A stretch of 15,517 nt of DNA from Pseudomonadota bacterium (GCA_023422485.1 JAGTAM010000572.1:1-15517), one strand, 5' to 3'; counted from the first letter of the stretch, positions 1 to 12,200 are shown. The notes: generated by a model not told the origin, from the letters alone. Translations and numbers: made by a program.

Positions 1-289
1 TGGCCGTGGTGACGTCGTTCGTCGACATGCCGAAGCCGTCGATATGCGTGGCACTGACCGTGCCGGAGACGCCCGCCGTGGTGGAGTCGTTGTAGAGCGT
101 CACCTTGTCGAAGTCGGGCAGCCCGTCGTCGACGATCGTGCGTCCGACGACGGGGTTGTTCTCGCCCGGCAGGACGATGGCCGGGGTCAGCGAACGGCTC
201 TCGGGGCCGACACCGCCCTCCAGAACCAGCGGTCCCTCGATGCCGCTGAGCTCGTGCGGCTGGCGTGAGAAGGTCTTGAGATCCGAGGT
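1..289 (-). other. Linker at the C-terminal edge of the window, cut off
   Basis: About residues 5077-5172. The sequence reads LSGIEGPLVLEGG, LTPAIVLPGE, VDDGLPDFDKVTLYNDST and SATHIDGFGMS, then leaves the window without a stop codon. Blocks of the form SG-I-x-GP-L-x-[IL]-EGG ... LxLPxE ... D-x-[VL]-x-[VL]-[FY]-ND-S ... G-[FL]-GM follow Calx-beta-like units in other giant proteins and usually lead into another RTX-like section. That makes continuation of the repeat region beyond position 1 likely. This is from memory of the family, not a search. Confidence 0.55.
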
Positions 290-3200
290 CGTCCGCGCGC
301 CGTTGGGATCGCGCGCCACGATGACCCGAACGGCCTGGTCCCAATCCGCCGCGGTGAAGGTGATGGTGGCCGGGTTGGTGCCGTCGGCCGCCTTGAACCG
401 GCTGTCCGCGCTCGACGTGATCGTCTGGCCGTCACCGGCCAGCGTGATCGTCACCGGCGCCTTCGGCGGCATGGTCAGGACGACGTCGTAATAGGAGGTC
501 TGGCTCGGCGTCACCACGACGCCGCCTTCCTTGGGCGTCACCACCACGCCGGCGGTGTTGCCGTCGGTCACCTGCACCCGCACGACGGGCTGGCCGACGA
601 GCGCCGCCTTGAAGAAGCCCTCCGTCGCGGTGCCGTTCAGGGTGCTGGTGACGGTGTGGGTGATCTCTGCGACGAAGCGGTTCTCGGGCTTCAGATCCGC
701 CGGGGAGGAGACCAGCACCGTCTGCGGCTGGTCCCAGTTGGCGAGCGTGAATTCAAGATAGGCCCGGCCGCTGCCGTCCCGCGGCAGCGGCGTGCCGTTG
801 CCGTTGGTGAAGGCGACCTCCGTGCTCGACACGCCGAGCGTGACGCGCACGACTTCGCCGGTCAGCGGGGCGTTGTTGAGGACGACGGTGTAGCTGTCCT
901 GGTTCTGGGGCTTGTTGCCATTGCCCTCGATGACCGACGTCGCGCCGCCGCTCTCGGTGATGATCAGCCCCGGCTTGTCGTTGTCGATGACCTTGACCAG
1001 CGTGTTGCGGACGAAGGTGCCGCTGACATCCGCGTTGGAGCTGATCACCGAGTGGCCGATCGCCACGTTCTGATCACCCTCCAGCGCCGTATCCGACTTG
1101 GCACGAACGAACACCGTCCGGTCGGCTGTCCAGACGTAGGTGTTGGTGGCGTTGTCGAAGACGGTGGTGAAGCGCAGCGTCAGGGCGTCAGCCCAGATGA
1201 CGCCGTCCGTCGAGATCTGGACGGTGCCCGCATTGCCGGCCAGTGCGCGCATCTGCGCCGAGGATTGTGCCGCCGAGACCGTGATCACGGCCCAATCGGT
1301 GCTGGTCAGGGCAGTCGTCTTCGGCGCGGGCGGTGCGATCTTATAGGTGCCGACACTGCTGCCGGCGGCATCCGGCGTCGTGACGCTGGAATCTTCGCGC
1401 AGGGTCAGCCCCCCGCCGTCGCTGACGGCGCCCGCATCGGCCGCCGAGACCGACGCGTTGATGCCCGGCACGAACAGGCCGTTGAAGGCCGGATCGGTGC
1501 TGCTGATCGTGTGATTGATGACCGCCGCGTTGCCCTTGGCGTCGCGGGCGACGACCTCGCCGCTGACGTCGCCGGCCACGTGGAAGGTGTCGCTGCCCAG
1601 GCCGCCGATCAGCGTGGTGACGACGCCCGCCGGGGTGGAGAGCACGTAGAAGGTATCGTCGCCCTCCAGGCCGTCGACCTCGACCGCCTGGATGTTGGTG
1701 AAGCGGATCGACAGGCCGGCACCGAAGATGCCGTCGCGCGTCACCACGAAGGTGTCGGCGAACTCGGTTCCGAGGGCGACGATCTTATTGAAGCCGGAGC
1801 CGCCATCGATGTCGAGCGGCGCGTTGATGTTGTACTCGATCCGGTCGTTGCCGGCGCCGGCATTGAGCTTGATCTTGTTCTCGGACGCGGTGGCGAAGGC
1901 GCGCACGATGAAGACGTCGTCGCCGTCCTCGCCCTCGAGACGCAGATCGGCCTTGTTCGAGTAGATCTGGAACGTGTCGTCGCCGGTACCGCCGTAGATG
2001 ACGGCCGGGATCGAGATGCCGCGGGACAGGTAGCCACCGAAGGACAGCTTCGTCGTCTCGAAGGCGTCCTCCACGAGCAATCCGTTGGGAACGTCGCGCG
2101 GCGTCGCGAAGACCTGGCCGACCTGGAAGAAGTCGTTGCCCTCGCCGCCGTCGATGGTCATCAGCGCTGCGTTGTCGTCCATCGCGAAGCGGTCGTCACC
2201 CTTGCCGCCCTCGACGATGACGCGCCCGTTGACGCTCATGTCGTAGTTGATCCGCTCGACGACGGCGTTCGCCGGGTAGGTGCCGTCGGCATTCGGATGG
2301 ACGAGCGCGACGAAGTTCCGGCGCATCAGGAACTGGTCGGCGGCATCGGTGCCGAGGATCGTCAGGGTGTCGACGCCACGGTCGGGATCACCCGAATCCG
2401 TCACGTTGATGCGGTAGGACGAGGCGCCGGCGAGCTGGATGCGGATCGTGTCCGTGTCCTGGCCGCCGTCGATGTCGAGCGTATCGGTGACGCTGCCGGT
2501 CTTGCTGGTGAGCGAGGGCAGACGATCGACGTTGATCGTGTCCGCCCCGTCCTCTCCGAAGACCTTCGTGTGGCCGGCGATCTCGCTGACGGCGAGGTCG
2601 AGCCTGTCGTCGCCCGCACCGAGCCGGATGGCCGTGGCCGCGGCGCGGACCCGGCCACGCAGGGCGAACTTGTCGCTGCCGCCGAGGCTGGTCAGCGCCA
2701 GGGTCGAGGTGGCGATGGTGGTGCCAAGCAGCGTCAGGGCGTTGTCGCCCGCGCCGAGATTCACGTCGATGGTCTTGCCCGTGATCGTCGCGCTCTTGAG
2801 CAGCGTCGTGCCGTCGAGCGCTGCATCGATCACCGTGTCGTTGCCCGAGCCGGAAACCAGGATGAAGCTGTCCGCGGCGGCGAGCGTGCCGGCGAGCGCG
2901 ACTTCGTTGGCACCGTCGCCGAGCGCGATCGTGATGGTGCCGGCCGTCAGGTCGAGGGCATCCGTGACCGTCTGACCGGCCTTGCGGTGATCGCTGACGA
3001 TGTCGAGGCCCGAACCGGTGGTGAGACGGAAGGCGGCGTCGATGCGGTAGATGGCGGCGAGGGTCACCGTATTGGCCCCGTCGCCGAGGTCGATCGCGAG
3101 CGACTTCGCCTCGACGCTGGCCTTCTCCACCGCGCCATTCGCGACCCGCAGGTCGGTCAGCGTATCGGTGCCACCCGTGGCGGTGATCGTGAAGGCGTCG

Positions 3201-6200
3201 TCGATCTTGTAGCTGCCGGTCAACGTCAGCGCGTTGTCGCCCGTGCCCGCATCCACGGACATCGAGCCGGCCGTGTAGCTGCCCTTCAAGTCGATGATGT
3301 CGTTGCCCGCACCGGTCCTGATCGTGAGCGCGTTCGTGACCGTGTAGGTGCCGGCCAGGGTGATCTTGTTGTTCCCGCCGCCTGCATCGAGGGTGTAGCT
3401 GGCGGCCTTGATCCCGCCGTTCAGGGTGATGACGTCGTCGGCGCTGCCGGTGATGAACGCCATCGCCCCCGCGATGTCGTAGCCGCCGACGAGATCGGCC
3501 GTGTTGACGCCGTCGCCGAGGTTGATCGACAGCGAGCCGGCCGTGATGTCGGTCGTGGCGGAGTCGGACAGCGTGTCGATGCCCGACCCGCCCACGATCG
3601 TGAGGGCGCCAGCGATCCGATAGGCGCCATTCAGCGTCAGGTCGTTCCGGCCGGCCCCGGTCCCGGCGGAGATCTCCATCGAGCCGGCCGTGTAGCTGCC
3701 CTGGAGGTCGATCCGGTCGTTGCCCGCGCCGGTGCGGATCGCGAGGGCGTTCCGTGCCTTGTAGGCGCCAGCGAGGGTGAGGCGGTTGTCCCCTTCGCCC
3801 GCGTCGAGGGTGATGCTGCCGGCATCGATGTTGCCCGTCAGGCCGATGATGTCGGCGCCGCCCAGCGTCGTGAGCTGCACGGCATTGGTCACGACGTAGG
3901 TGCCGCCGAGCCCGACCGTGTTCGTGCCGGCCCCGAGAGCGATCGTCACCGAATCCGCGCCGACCTCGGCCTTGCGCGTGACGCCGCCGGTCACCTGCGT
4001 GTCGGCGAGCGTGTCGCTGCCCGAACCCGCGCCGATGATCAGCGCGCCGGTGGAGTAGGCGCCCACCATCGTGATCGTGTTGTCACCCTCGCCGGCGCGC
4101 AGCTCGATGGAACCGTCGCGCGTGATCGCGCCTTCCGTGACCGTCGCGGCCGTTGCTCCGCCGCCGATCGTGCGCTGACCCGTCGTGAAGGTGCCGTCCA
4201 GGACGATCGTGTCGCCGTTCCCCCCGGACTCGATCAGGATCGAGGAACCGACGAAGGTACCGGACAGCGTGATCGTGGAGGCCGTGTTGTCGGGCGTTCC
4301 GCTCGCGCTGTAGTCCGAGCGCAGGGTGATGGTACCCTTCGCCTTCACGACCGCCCCCGCCTCGACGAGCAGGTTGTCGCCGGCGTTCAACGTCACCGAG
4401 CCGCCGGTCGAGAAGATCGTGACGCCGGCCTTGACGGTCAGGTCGTCGCCCGAGGAGCCCGTTTCGCCGGCCTGCTCGATGATGTCGCCGGACGAGATGA
4501 TGTCCTTGTCGATCGTCAGCGGGCTCGACGTGCGGATGCCGATCCGGCCCCGCGCCGCCTGCAGACCCGTGGTGTCGCTGGTGACGCCGCCGACGCGCAG
4601 GCCGCCGATGTTCCACAGCCAGATGTCGCCGTTGATCGAGCGGGCTTCGAGACCACCATACTGGTCGCCATCGAGGCTGCGCATGTTGGCGACGATGCGC
4701 TTGGTCTCCGAGCCGATGCTGCCGGAGGCGACGAGATAGGCCTTGCCGGAACGGAGGTTGGAGCTGCCGCCGGTGGTCTCGTTGTAGTTGGTCGATCCGT
4801 TGAGGATGCTGCCGGCCACCGCCGTGACGAAGGCCGTGCGCTGCGCGTCGGTGCCGACGCTGGCGAGGTAGAGATCGCCGGCGGACTCCACCACGTAGAG
4901 GTTGCTCAGGCCGCTCTGGAGCGTGACGACACCGTCCGTCGTGCCATCGACGTTGCTGTCGATCTCGAACTCGTCGCCGGCGACGCCGATGCCGTCGAGG
5001 GCGATGAGCGTGATCGAGTGGCCGCTCACGTTGGCACGGCCCGAACTGGCCACCGGCGCGGAATCGATGTCGCGCGGGTTGGAGAGGTCGCCCGCGTCGA
5101 GGATCGAGGCCTTGGCCTCCAGAACCACGTCACCCTTGGTGGTGACGGCCAGCACCTTCATGCTGGTTTCCGTCTCGGTCAGGACGATGTCGCCTGTGGC
5201 GCCGGCCCGGACGGTGCCGGTCAGCTTCATCTCGATGGCGTCGCCCTTGGCGCCGATCGAGCCGGCGGCCTTCAGGTAGACGTTGGCCGCGACGATCTTG
5301 TTGGTGTCCGTGTGGACACCGTCGAGGATGCTGCCCCTGTCCGAGACGAAGGTGACGTTGCCGCCCTGCGAGAAGGCGGATTCCAGGTTCAGATCACCGT
5401 TGCGGGCCGTGACGAAGATGTCGCCCGCCGCACGGACCGCCAGGGTCGAGCCCGTCGTCAGATCGATGCCGATCACCCGCGTCGCGGTGCCGACGCTGCC
5501 GTCCCCGCCTTCGAGGACGGTGTCGCCGCCCTTGATGTTCACCGCATCCGCCGCGCCGCCGTTGAGGAGGCCCGTGGAGGATTTCAGGCGGATCTCCTTG
5601 CCGGAGACCGATTCCACGCGGCCCACGGTCAGCAGGGCGGCGGTGTTGATGAAGATCTGGGTGTTTGCCGTCACATCGAGGGAGCCGGTGCCCTCGATGA
5701 CGACCGCCTTGCGCTTCTGAATGAGCAGCTTGGTGATCTGATTGAACGGATTGCCGGCGTCCTTGGCCGACTGGAACAGCACGACGTTGCGGGCGCTCTC
5801 GGTCTTGAGCGTGCTTCCGCTCTCCAGGATGAGCGTCGAGGCGCTCGCCTGCTTGATGGTGAAACTCGTGTCCTTGGTGGTCGCGTTACCCGACGTCACG
5901 CCGAAGGTGCCGGCGACGCCGATCAGCATGCCGTCCTTGAAGCCGTCGCCGAGGAAGTTGCCCGACGCGCGGGTGATCACGGACACACCGGTGCCGTCGG
6001 TGGAACGCACGCCCACATTCACGGTGACGCCGGTCTCGGCCACGAAGAGCTGCGTCGCCTCGAGGCGGATCACGGCGCCGTTGACCGAAGCAATGCGGTA
6101 GACGCTCGTGGAGGCCGCGCTGGTGTTGGCGGTGCCGCCCGCGATGTAGAGCGTGCTGCCGACCGTGTAGGTGCTGTCCCACGCCGTGCCGTCGGTGCGG

Positions 6201-9200
6201 GTCAGAACACCCTGGTTGGTCGCCGTATCGTTGCTGAAGTTGACGGTCAGGGTGGTCGGGGCCGCCTTGAGCAGGTCGAAGGCGACTTCGGCGGTCACGC
6301 GCGGCGCCTCGCCGGTGACGGCGATGCTGACACCGATATCGATGTTGCGGGCGACGCCCTGGCTGCCGAAGACCTTGTCGACGGTGATGACGTTCCCGAC
6401 GACGCTGATGATCTTATAGCTCACCGAGGTCTCGGCCGAAGCATTCGGCGTCACGCCCCCAATGTAGAGCGTCCCGTTATAGAGCACATTGTTCTTGTCG
6501 AAGAAGACGCTCGTATCCCAATCCAAGCCGTCCTGGCGGGTCACGGTGCCGTGGCTGCCGAACTGGCCGAAGATGACGTTGGCGGTGATCGGAGCCTTCG
6601 TGAGGAAGACGAGGTCGCTCCGCTCGGCGGCGCCGAGGTCGATCTGTTGATCCGTGGTGAGCGGCGCGGCACCGGGGCCGATATCGATCAGGCTGGTTCC
6701 GCTCACGGAACCAACATTGCCCGACGTCACGATCTTGATGTTGGCGCCCTTGATGATCGGGTCCTGCTTGTCGACGATCGTGCTGGTCGTCTCCTTGAGC
6801 AGGCCCTGGCCGACGGCGCTCAGCAGCTCTTCCTGCGTCCAGCGCTTGATGCCGGCGTCGATGGCATCGGCCGTCGCCTTGTCGATGAAGAAGGCGGGCG
6901 CCGCCTTGCGGCTGGCCGTCAGGGCGTTCGTGTTGGGCGTGTCGGCTGTGTTGTAGGAGCCCGGCAGGCTGTTGAAGAAGGCGTGCAGCGAGCGGTACTG
7001 CGCCGTCAGCGCTGCCGACCGCAGATTCTGCGCCGCGGTGCGGGCCGCGTCGATGGCGGCTGAACTCAGGTTCTCCGTCTCCGCCGCGGTGCGGGCCGCG
7101 GCCACGGCGTCGATGAGCGCCTGACCGGCGAGGCGGGGCGCGAAGGCGGCGTTGTAGACGCTCGGATCGACCTGCTGGTTGCGGTAGCTCCAGTAGACCT
7201 CGTAGTCGGCCTGCACGGCCGTCGTCTCGGCCGCGACCTTCGACGCATCGTAGCTGTTGCCCAGCCCGCCGAAGCGGAGATGGAGCGCCGCGTAGGCCGC
7301 CTTGAGCGCGGATTCCGCCGCCGCCACCTTGTCGGAAGTGGCCAGACGCAGGGCCGCCTCGCCGAGGGTCTGCGAACCGGCGTCCGCCGTGAATTGCGCG
7401 GTGAACGCCGCCAGCTCGGCGCCGCTGATCCGGGTCGAACCATTGGCGAGATAGGTGCTGTAGAGGTCGTAGGCGGCGCCCAGCTTCACCACGTAGTGAT
7501 TGCCGAAGCCCGAGAAGAGGGCATCGAGATCCTGGTAGGCCTGCGATTGCAGCGTCGCCGCGTCACCCGCCTCGCGCATCTGCCAATACTGGTCGTACTG
7601 GGCGCTGAAATTCGTGACATTCGTGGCGTCGAAGCCGTCGAAGACCAGCTTCAGGTTGTTGAAGTCGATCGTCCGCGAGTCGGCGATCTGCTTGATCTGC
7701 GCGGCGACGTAGTCTGTCAGCACGGTCCCCGAAAGCTTGATTCCGCGCGCCTCGGCCTCGATGGCCGTGGTGTAGAGCTGCGCGATCTGGGCCTCCGTCA
7801 GGCGGGTGCCCTGATCGGCCTCGAGCTGCGCGATTTGCGCCGTGACGCGCGCGATCAGCGCATCGCCGGAAATCGGCGCGGCATGCGTCGCCGCCTGCAT
7901 CTTGGCGAGCGCCGCAGCATTCCCCTGGACCGTGTAGGCTGAATCAAAGCTGCCGCTGTTCGGCTGCGTGCCGCGGATCGCCCAGTAGGTCGCGTAATCA
8001 CCCGAGAGGTCGGCGTGATAGACATCGCCGTAGCGGCCGTACTGCTCGTGCAGCACCCGGTACTGCAGCGTCCGGTTGGTTTCGAGCGCCTTGATCGCGT
8101 TGTCGACGTAGGTCTTCACCGCGCCGGCTTCGGTGAGGCCTGCCTCATTCGCCTGGCTCGTGAACAGGGCGGTATAGTAGGCGCGTTCGCCGGTCTTCTC
8201 GCTGAGGGTGACCTCGAAGCCACTGTTGTAGCGGGACGGATCGGGCTGCTGGTTCCGATAGGCCCAGTAGGCGTTGTAGTCGCGCTCGCGGGTGCTCTCG
8301 TAGGCGCTGAGCGTGCGCTCGAACTTCAGGTTCGCGTCCGCGGTGGTGAGGGCGAGATCCTTCCACACGCCGTTGATGAGCTGGGACGCCACGCGGTCAT
8401 CGCGCACGACGACGTTGTTGACGTTGAGCAGACTCCCGGCGTCGACCTTGATGTAGACGTCGCCGTTGGCCGTCAGGCTGTTCAGGCGCAGGTCGCCCGA
8501 AAGCTCACGGATGCCGACCGTACCGGCCGCCGTGATGTCGGTCCTGTCGCGGGCGGTGGTGCCGCCGTCGAGCTTGATCGGCGCCGCCTCGGAGCCGAAG
8601 CGCCCGCCCGCGACCACGTTGATCGAGCCGCCGGACACCACGCCTTCGCCGGCCACGGTGACGCCGCCCGTCGCGACGAGCTTCACGTCGTAGCCGCCCC
8701 CCGCCGAGATCCGGTCGATCCCGAGTTCGTTGTCGATGGTGCGGACGTTGAGGTTGATGTTGCCCGCGGTCGTCGTGGCCTTGAGCGTGTTGCCGGCCCC
8801 GACCGTCGTGACGTTGAGCGCCTGATCGGTGGCATTGTTGCCGTTGCCGACACCGATGCCGCGCGCGGCCTGCAGCGTGACGTGCGAGCCGGTGATGGCC
8901 GCCGTCGAGCTGAGGTGCTGGATCGTCCCGCCCGAGGTGATCGTCGTGGTGCCGTTGTCGTTCTTGATGCCGCCCGCGATCAGCACGCGGCCGGAGCCCT
9001 GCGAGGTGATGCTGACGGTGCCGGTGCGCTCACCGGTGAACTTGATCTTGATGCCGTAATCGGCCTCAAGGCTATGGGTCGCCTGGGTCTCCGTGTAATC
9101 GACCGTCTGGAACTTGGTGTAGTAAGTCTTCTTTCCGTACCACGTGCTCGTCGTCCAGCTCGCGACTTCCTTCGGCTTCTCGGCCGACCGGGTATACTCG

Positions 9201-12200
9201 GGCGCACCCAGGAAGGCGTAACCCGACTTGCTGGCGTCGATGTAGTAATAGGCCGATTCAGGCTGCAGAGCGGCCTTCTCGGTGATCTCCTTGTTGAACG
9301 CGCTGAGGGGAGGCGGATCCTTGGCGAGGAAGTCCAGGCCGGCCCAGGACGAGGTACCCGTCGTCAGAGAGTAGGTGTTCTTGGCGCCCTGGCCGATGGT
9401 GAAGGCGTAGCGGTATCCGGACCTCGGATCGTACTGCGTCGTGCTGCTGCCGTCGTACCTGGCGATCTCGACGCCGGTGCTGTTCAGATCGGCGCTGTAG
9501 CGCGTGACGACGCCGTCGGCGTCCTGCCGGATCAGGGTCTGGCGGAAGACGATGTCGTTGGCATCCGCGATGCCGTTGCCGTTCACGTCGGTCTTGTAGG
9601 CGAGATCCTTGATATCGATCGTGCCGATGCCGCGCCGCGACAGGTCGATGCGGTTGAGCACGACGTCGCGGTTGAGCTGATTGACGACCTCGACCTTGGC
9701 ATAACCGCCCAGAGCCCGCAGCTCACCGACGCCCTCATTGGTGTTGAGCATGATGCCGGTGAGGTTGATCTGGCCACCGGTCGAGACGACCTCGTCGATC
9801 TCGATGGCACCGGTCTGCCGGTTGTAGCTGGCCGAGTAGCCGTCGCGGGTCAGCGTGCTCAGATTCGCGGTGCGATAGGGGTTCCGGAGGATCTCCTGGA
9901 TCTCGTTCTCGACCGACTGATCGATGACGATCCGGTAGAGGTCGCGCCCGCTCTGCACGAGGCCGTTGAGGTTCAGGTACTGCGCCTTGATGGTCACCGC
10001 ACCGCTGGCAATGACGCTTGACTGCGAGCCCTCCAGCGCCCGAGCGATGTCGTTGGGCGACTTGCCGGTCATCGGCCCGGAGCCCGCTTCGAGCACTCCC
10101 TTGATCTGCCCGTAGGGATCGCCGCCGACGGAGTAGGTGCGCAGATCTTCCGTCAGACCGATGGCGACGGCGCCGCCGACATCGGTCTTCAGCTCCTTGA
10201 TGGTGGTCTTGGCCGTGATGGTGAGATCACCGCCCGCGGCCGTCGCCACGTTGAGGATCGCCGTCGGCGCGTAGATGTCGCCGACGATGAGAATCGACGG
10301 CGCAGAATTGCCGTTGCGGGCGCCGGAGGTGTTCCGGAGAGAGATGTCGCTCTTGCTGTCCTTCGTGACGACGCCACCGGCGGTCAGGACCTGGAAGCTG
10401 ACGTCACGGCCACCGGCGATCGCCTTGGCGGCCGCGGCATCCGGGCTGGCGGCGTTCTTCGCGACGATCGCCTGGAGACGGGTGTTGAAGTCGCTGCTCG
10501 ACGTCACCGGGATCTGTGCGTCGTTGAAGAAGGTGCCGCCATTCGATTCCGGCATCGTGATGCCGGCGATGACGAGGTTCGCCACCGAGTTGTTGGTGAT
10601 CTCGACCTTCGTGTCGGACGCCGCATCGAGCTTGCCCGAACCGAGCAGGGCGTCGGCCCGCACGATGATACCGCCGGCACCTGCCGAGAACGGGCTCACC
10701 GTGATGGCCTGGACCTGCTTGTAGATCGGGATGAGGATCTGCCTGCCGTCGTAGGTCGTCTGGAACTCCGCGAGCCCCTCGGCCAGCAGCTCGGCTTTGA
10801 TCCGGTTGACCTCGCCCTGGTAGTAGGACTGGAGCGTGGCGTTGTCCTTGTAGGTCGAGAGACCCTTCGTCGCTTCCTCGTAGGCCTTGATCAGGTTCGA
10901 TTGGGCGTTGGCGAAGCCGAGGCTGACGGTAATCGGCAGCTTCGGCAGCGTCGCCGAGGCCGAGGTCGCCCCATCCGGCAGGGTGATCGTGAAGCTCTTG
11001 GTGTTGTCCGAATCCGCGATCGGGTTGCCGGCGGCATCGTACTTCTGGCCGTTGAGCTTGACGGTTCCCGTGATCAGGGTCGCGGCGCCGTTGCCCGGCG
11101 CGCGCGTCATGTCGTCGATGACGATGGAGATGTTGCGGGTGATGCCGGTGACGACGGTGCCGTCGACGATGACGGTGCCGATCGAGCCCGTCTGTGTGTC
11201 GCCGACCGGGGTGACGGCCGAGCCGCCGAGCAGGCTGTCGATGGCGCCGGCGACGGCGGTCGTCCAGTTCGTGCCCTTCATGCGGGCCACGGCGTTGGAA
11301 TTGCCCTGGCGGTTCGTGAAGAGGTTGGCGTTGCCGGCGGTCTTGATCGTGGCGCCGCCATCGATCTTGATCGTGTTGATCTCCTCGACGCGGATCTTGG
11401 CCGCCAGCGAGGTGATCGGGATCGCGCTGCCCGCGAAGTTGTCGGTCGTCGCCGACGCATCGTAGGCGTCGTCGTAAGCCTTCTTGTTGGTGCCGACGAG
11501 GAGATCCGCATCACCATAGGCGGTGATGTCGGCGCCCGCACCGATGTTCACCGCGTTGTTCGGACGGATGATGACGGTGGTGCTGCCGGTGGCGACGGTC
11601 GCCGCCCCGTAGGTCTCGGAATTCGAGACGGAATAGGCGTTGCCGCCACCATTGGCCGAGAGGGTCAGGTTTCCGAGCGTGAACAGGGTCGCGTTGGCGC
11701 CGATGTTCACCTGCGCCACGAAGTTCCGGGTCTCGATGCTCGAGAAGGCACCGGCGCCCGACAGCGCGCCCCCGGTCGTCAGCGAGACCTTGTCGTAGGC
11801 GTTGATGATGTTGTTGGCCGCCAGACGGATTCCGCCTGCGGTCCCGGCACGGGCGACCGTGATGAGGTCGGCATTGCTGCCGACATCGACCCGCGTGGTG
11901 ATGTCGAGAACCGTCGAACTGTGCGCCGCCGCGCCGCTGGCCAGACCGCCGGTCGAGCCGACGATGTTGGCCTGTCCGAGCTGCGGCTTGTTCACGGTGT
12001 TCGTCGCGGTCGCGAGGATGTCGCGGGCCGTGACGCGGGAATTGATCCCGAAAGCGGCGGTCACCGCATGCGTGATGGTGTTGTTCACGACGGCGCCGGC
12101 TCCGGCGAGGGCGCCGTAGCTGTCGGTGATGATCTGGCTGTTCATCGTGCCGACGTGATCGGCGGCGAGATAGAACAGACCTGTGCTGTCGCTGTTCTTC

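Larger units (their letters stand above)
2560..4329 (-). repeat. Alternating GxGxNTLTLxG and GSGxDTxxD repeats
   Basis: About residues 3730-4320. Two short units of about 20 residues alternate. One is [LI]-x-A/L-G-[DAE]-G-x-N-x-[LV]-T-L-x-G-x-Y, for example IDLGDGANTVTLAAIY and LDAGEGDNRLTLAGAY. The other is [AT]-x-T-x-G-[SA]-G-x-D-x-[IL]-x-D/L, for example IRTGAGNDRIDLQGSY and TTGSGLDIVSD. At least ten unit pairs can be read. The G-x-G-[ND]-[DN] turns resemble RTX calcium-binding nonapeptides but are spaced by longer strands, so this may be a beta-roll or beta-solenoid variant with only some turns binding calcium. It precedes the more canonical RTX-like turns. Confidence 0.75.

Noticed and set aside
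4083..4616. Minus-strand ORF of 177 codons in another frame
   Set aside because: It overlaps the giant frame and its translation is His/Arg/Gly-rich of the type produced by reading repetitive GC-rich coding DNA out of frame.
656..7063. A 2,135-codon open frame on the plus strand that could be taken as the main gene
   Set aside because: It is the codon-aligned complement of the minus-strand gene, where stops appear only opposite TTA, CTA or TCA codons, which are rare in GC-rich genes. Its translation is Arg/Asp/Val/Ala-rich with no recognisable domains and no relation to the repeats, while the minus frame gives coherent repeats across the whole window.
8216..8281. The Tyr-Trp motif as a possible enzyme active site or a peptidoglycan-binding motif
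   Set aside because: No accompanying catalytic residues or known motif context could be seen. The recurrence in four helical units fits a structural repeat better.
7280..10021. Further long plus-strand frames (7280-7942 and 8015-10021)
   Set aside because: They lie in the same codon-aligned antisense frame as the 656-7063 frame. For example, the stop ending at 7942 is opposite a TCA serine codon of the real gene. Their proteins have no domain features.
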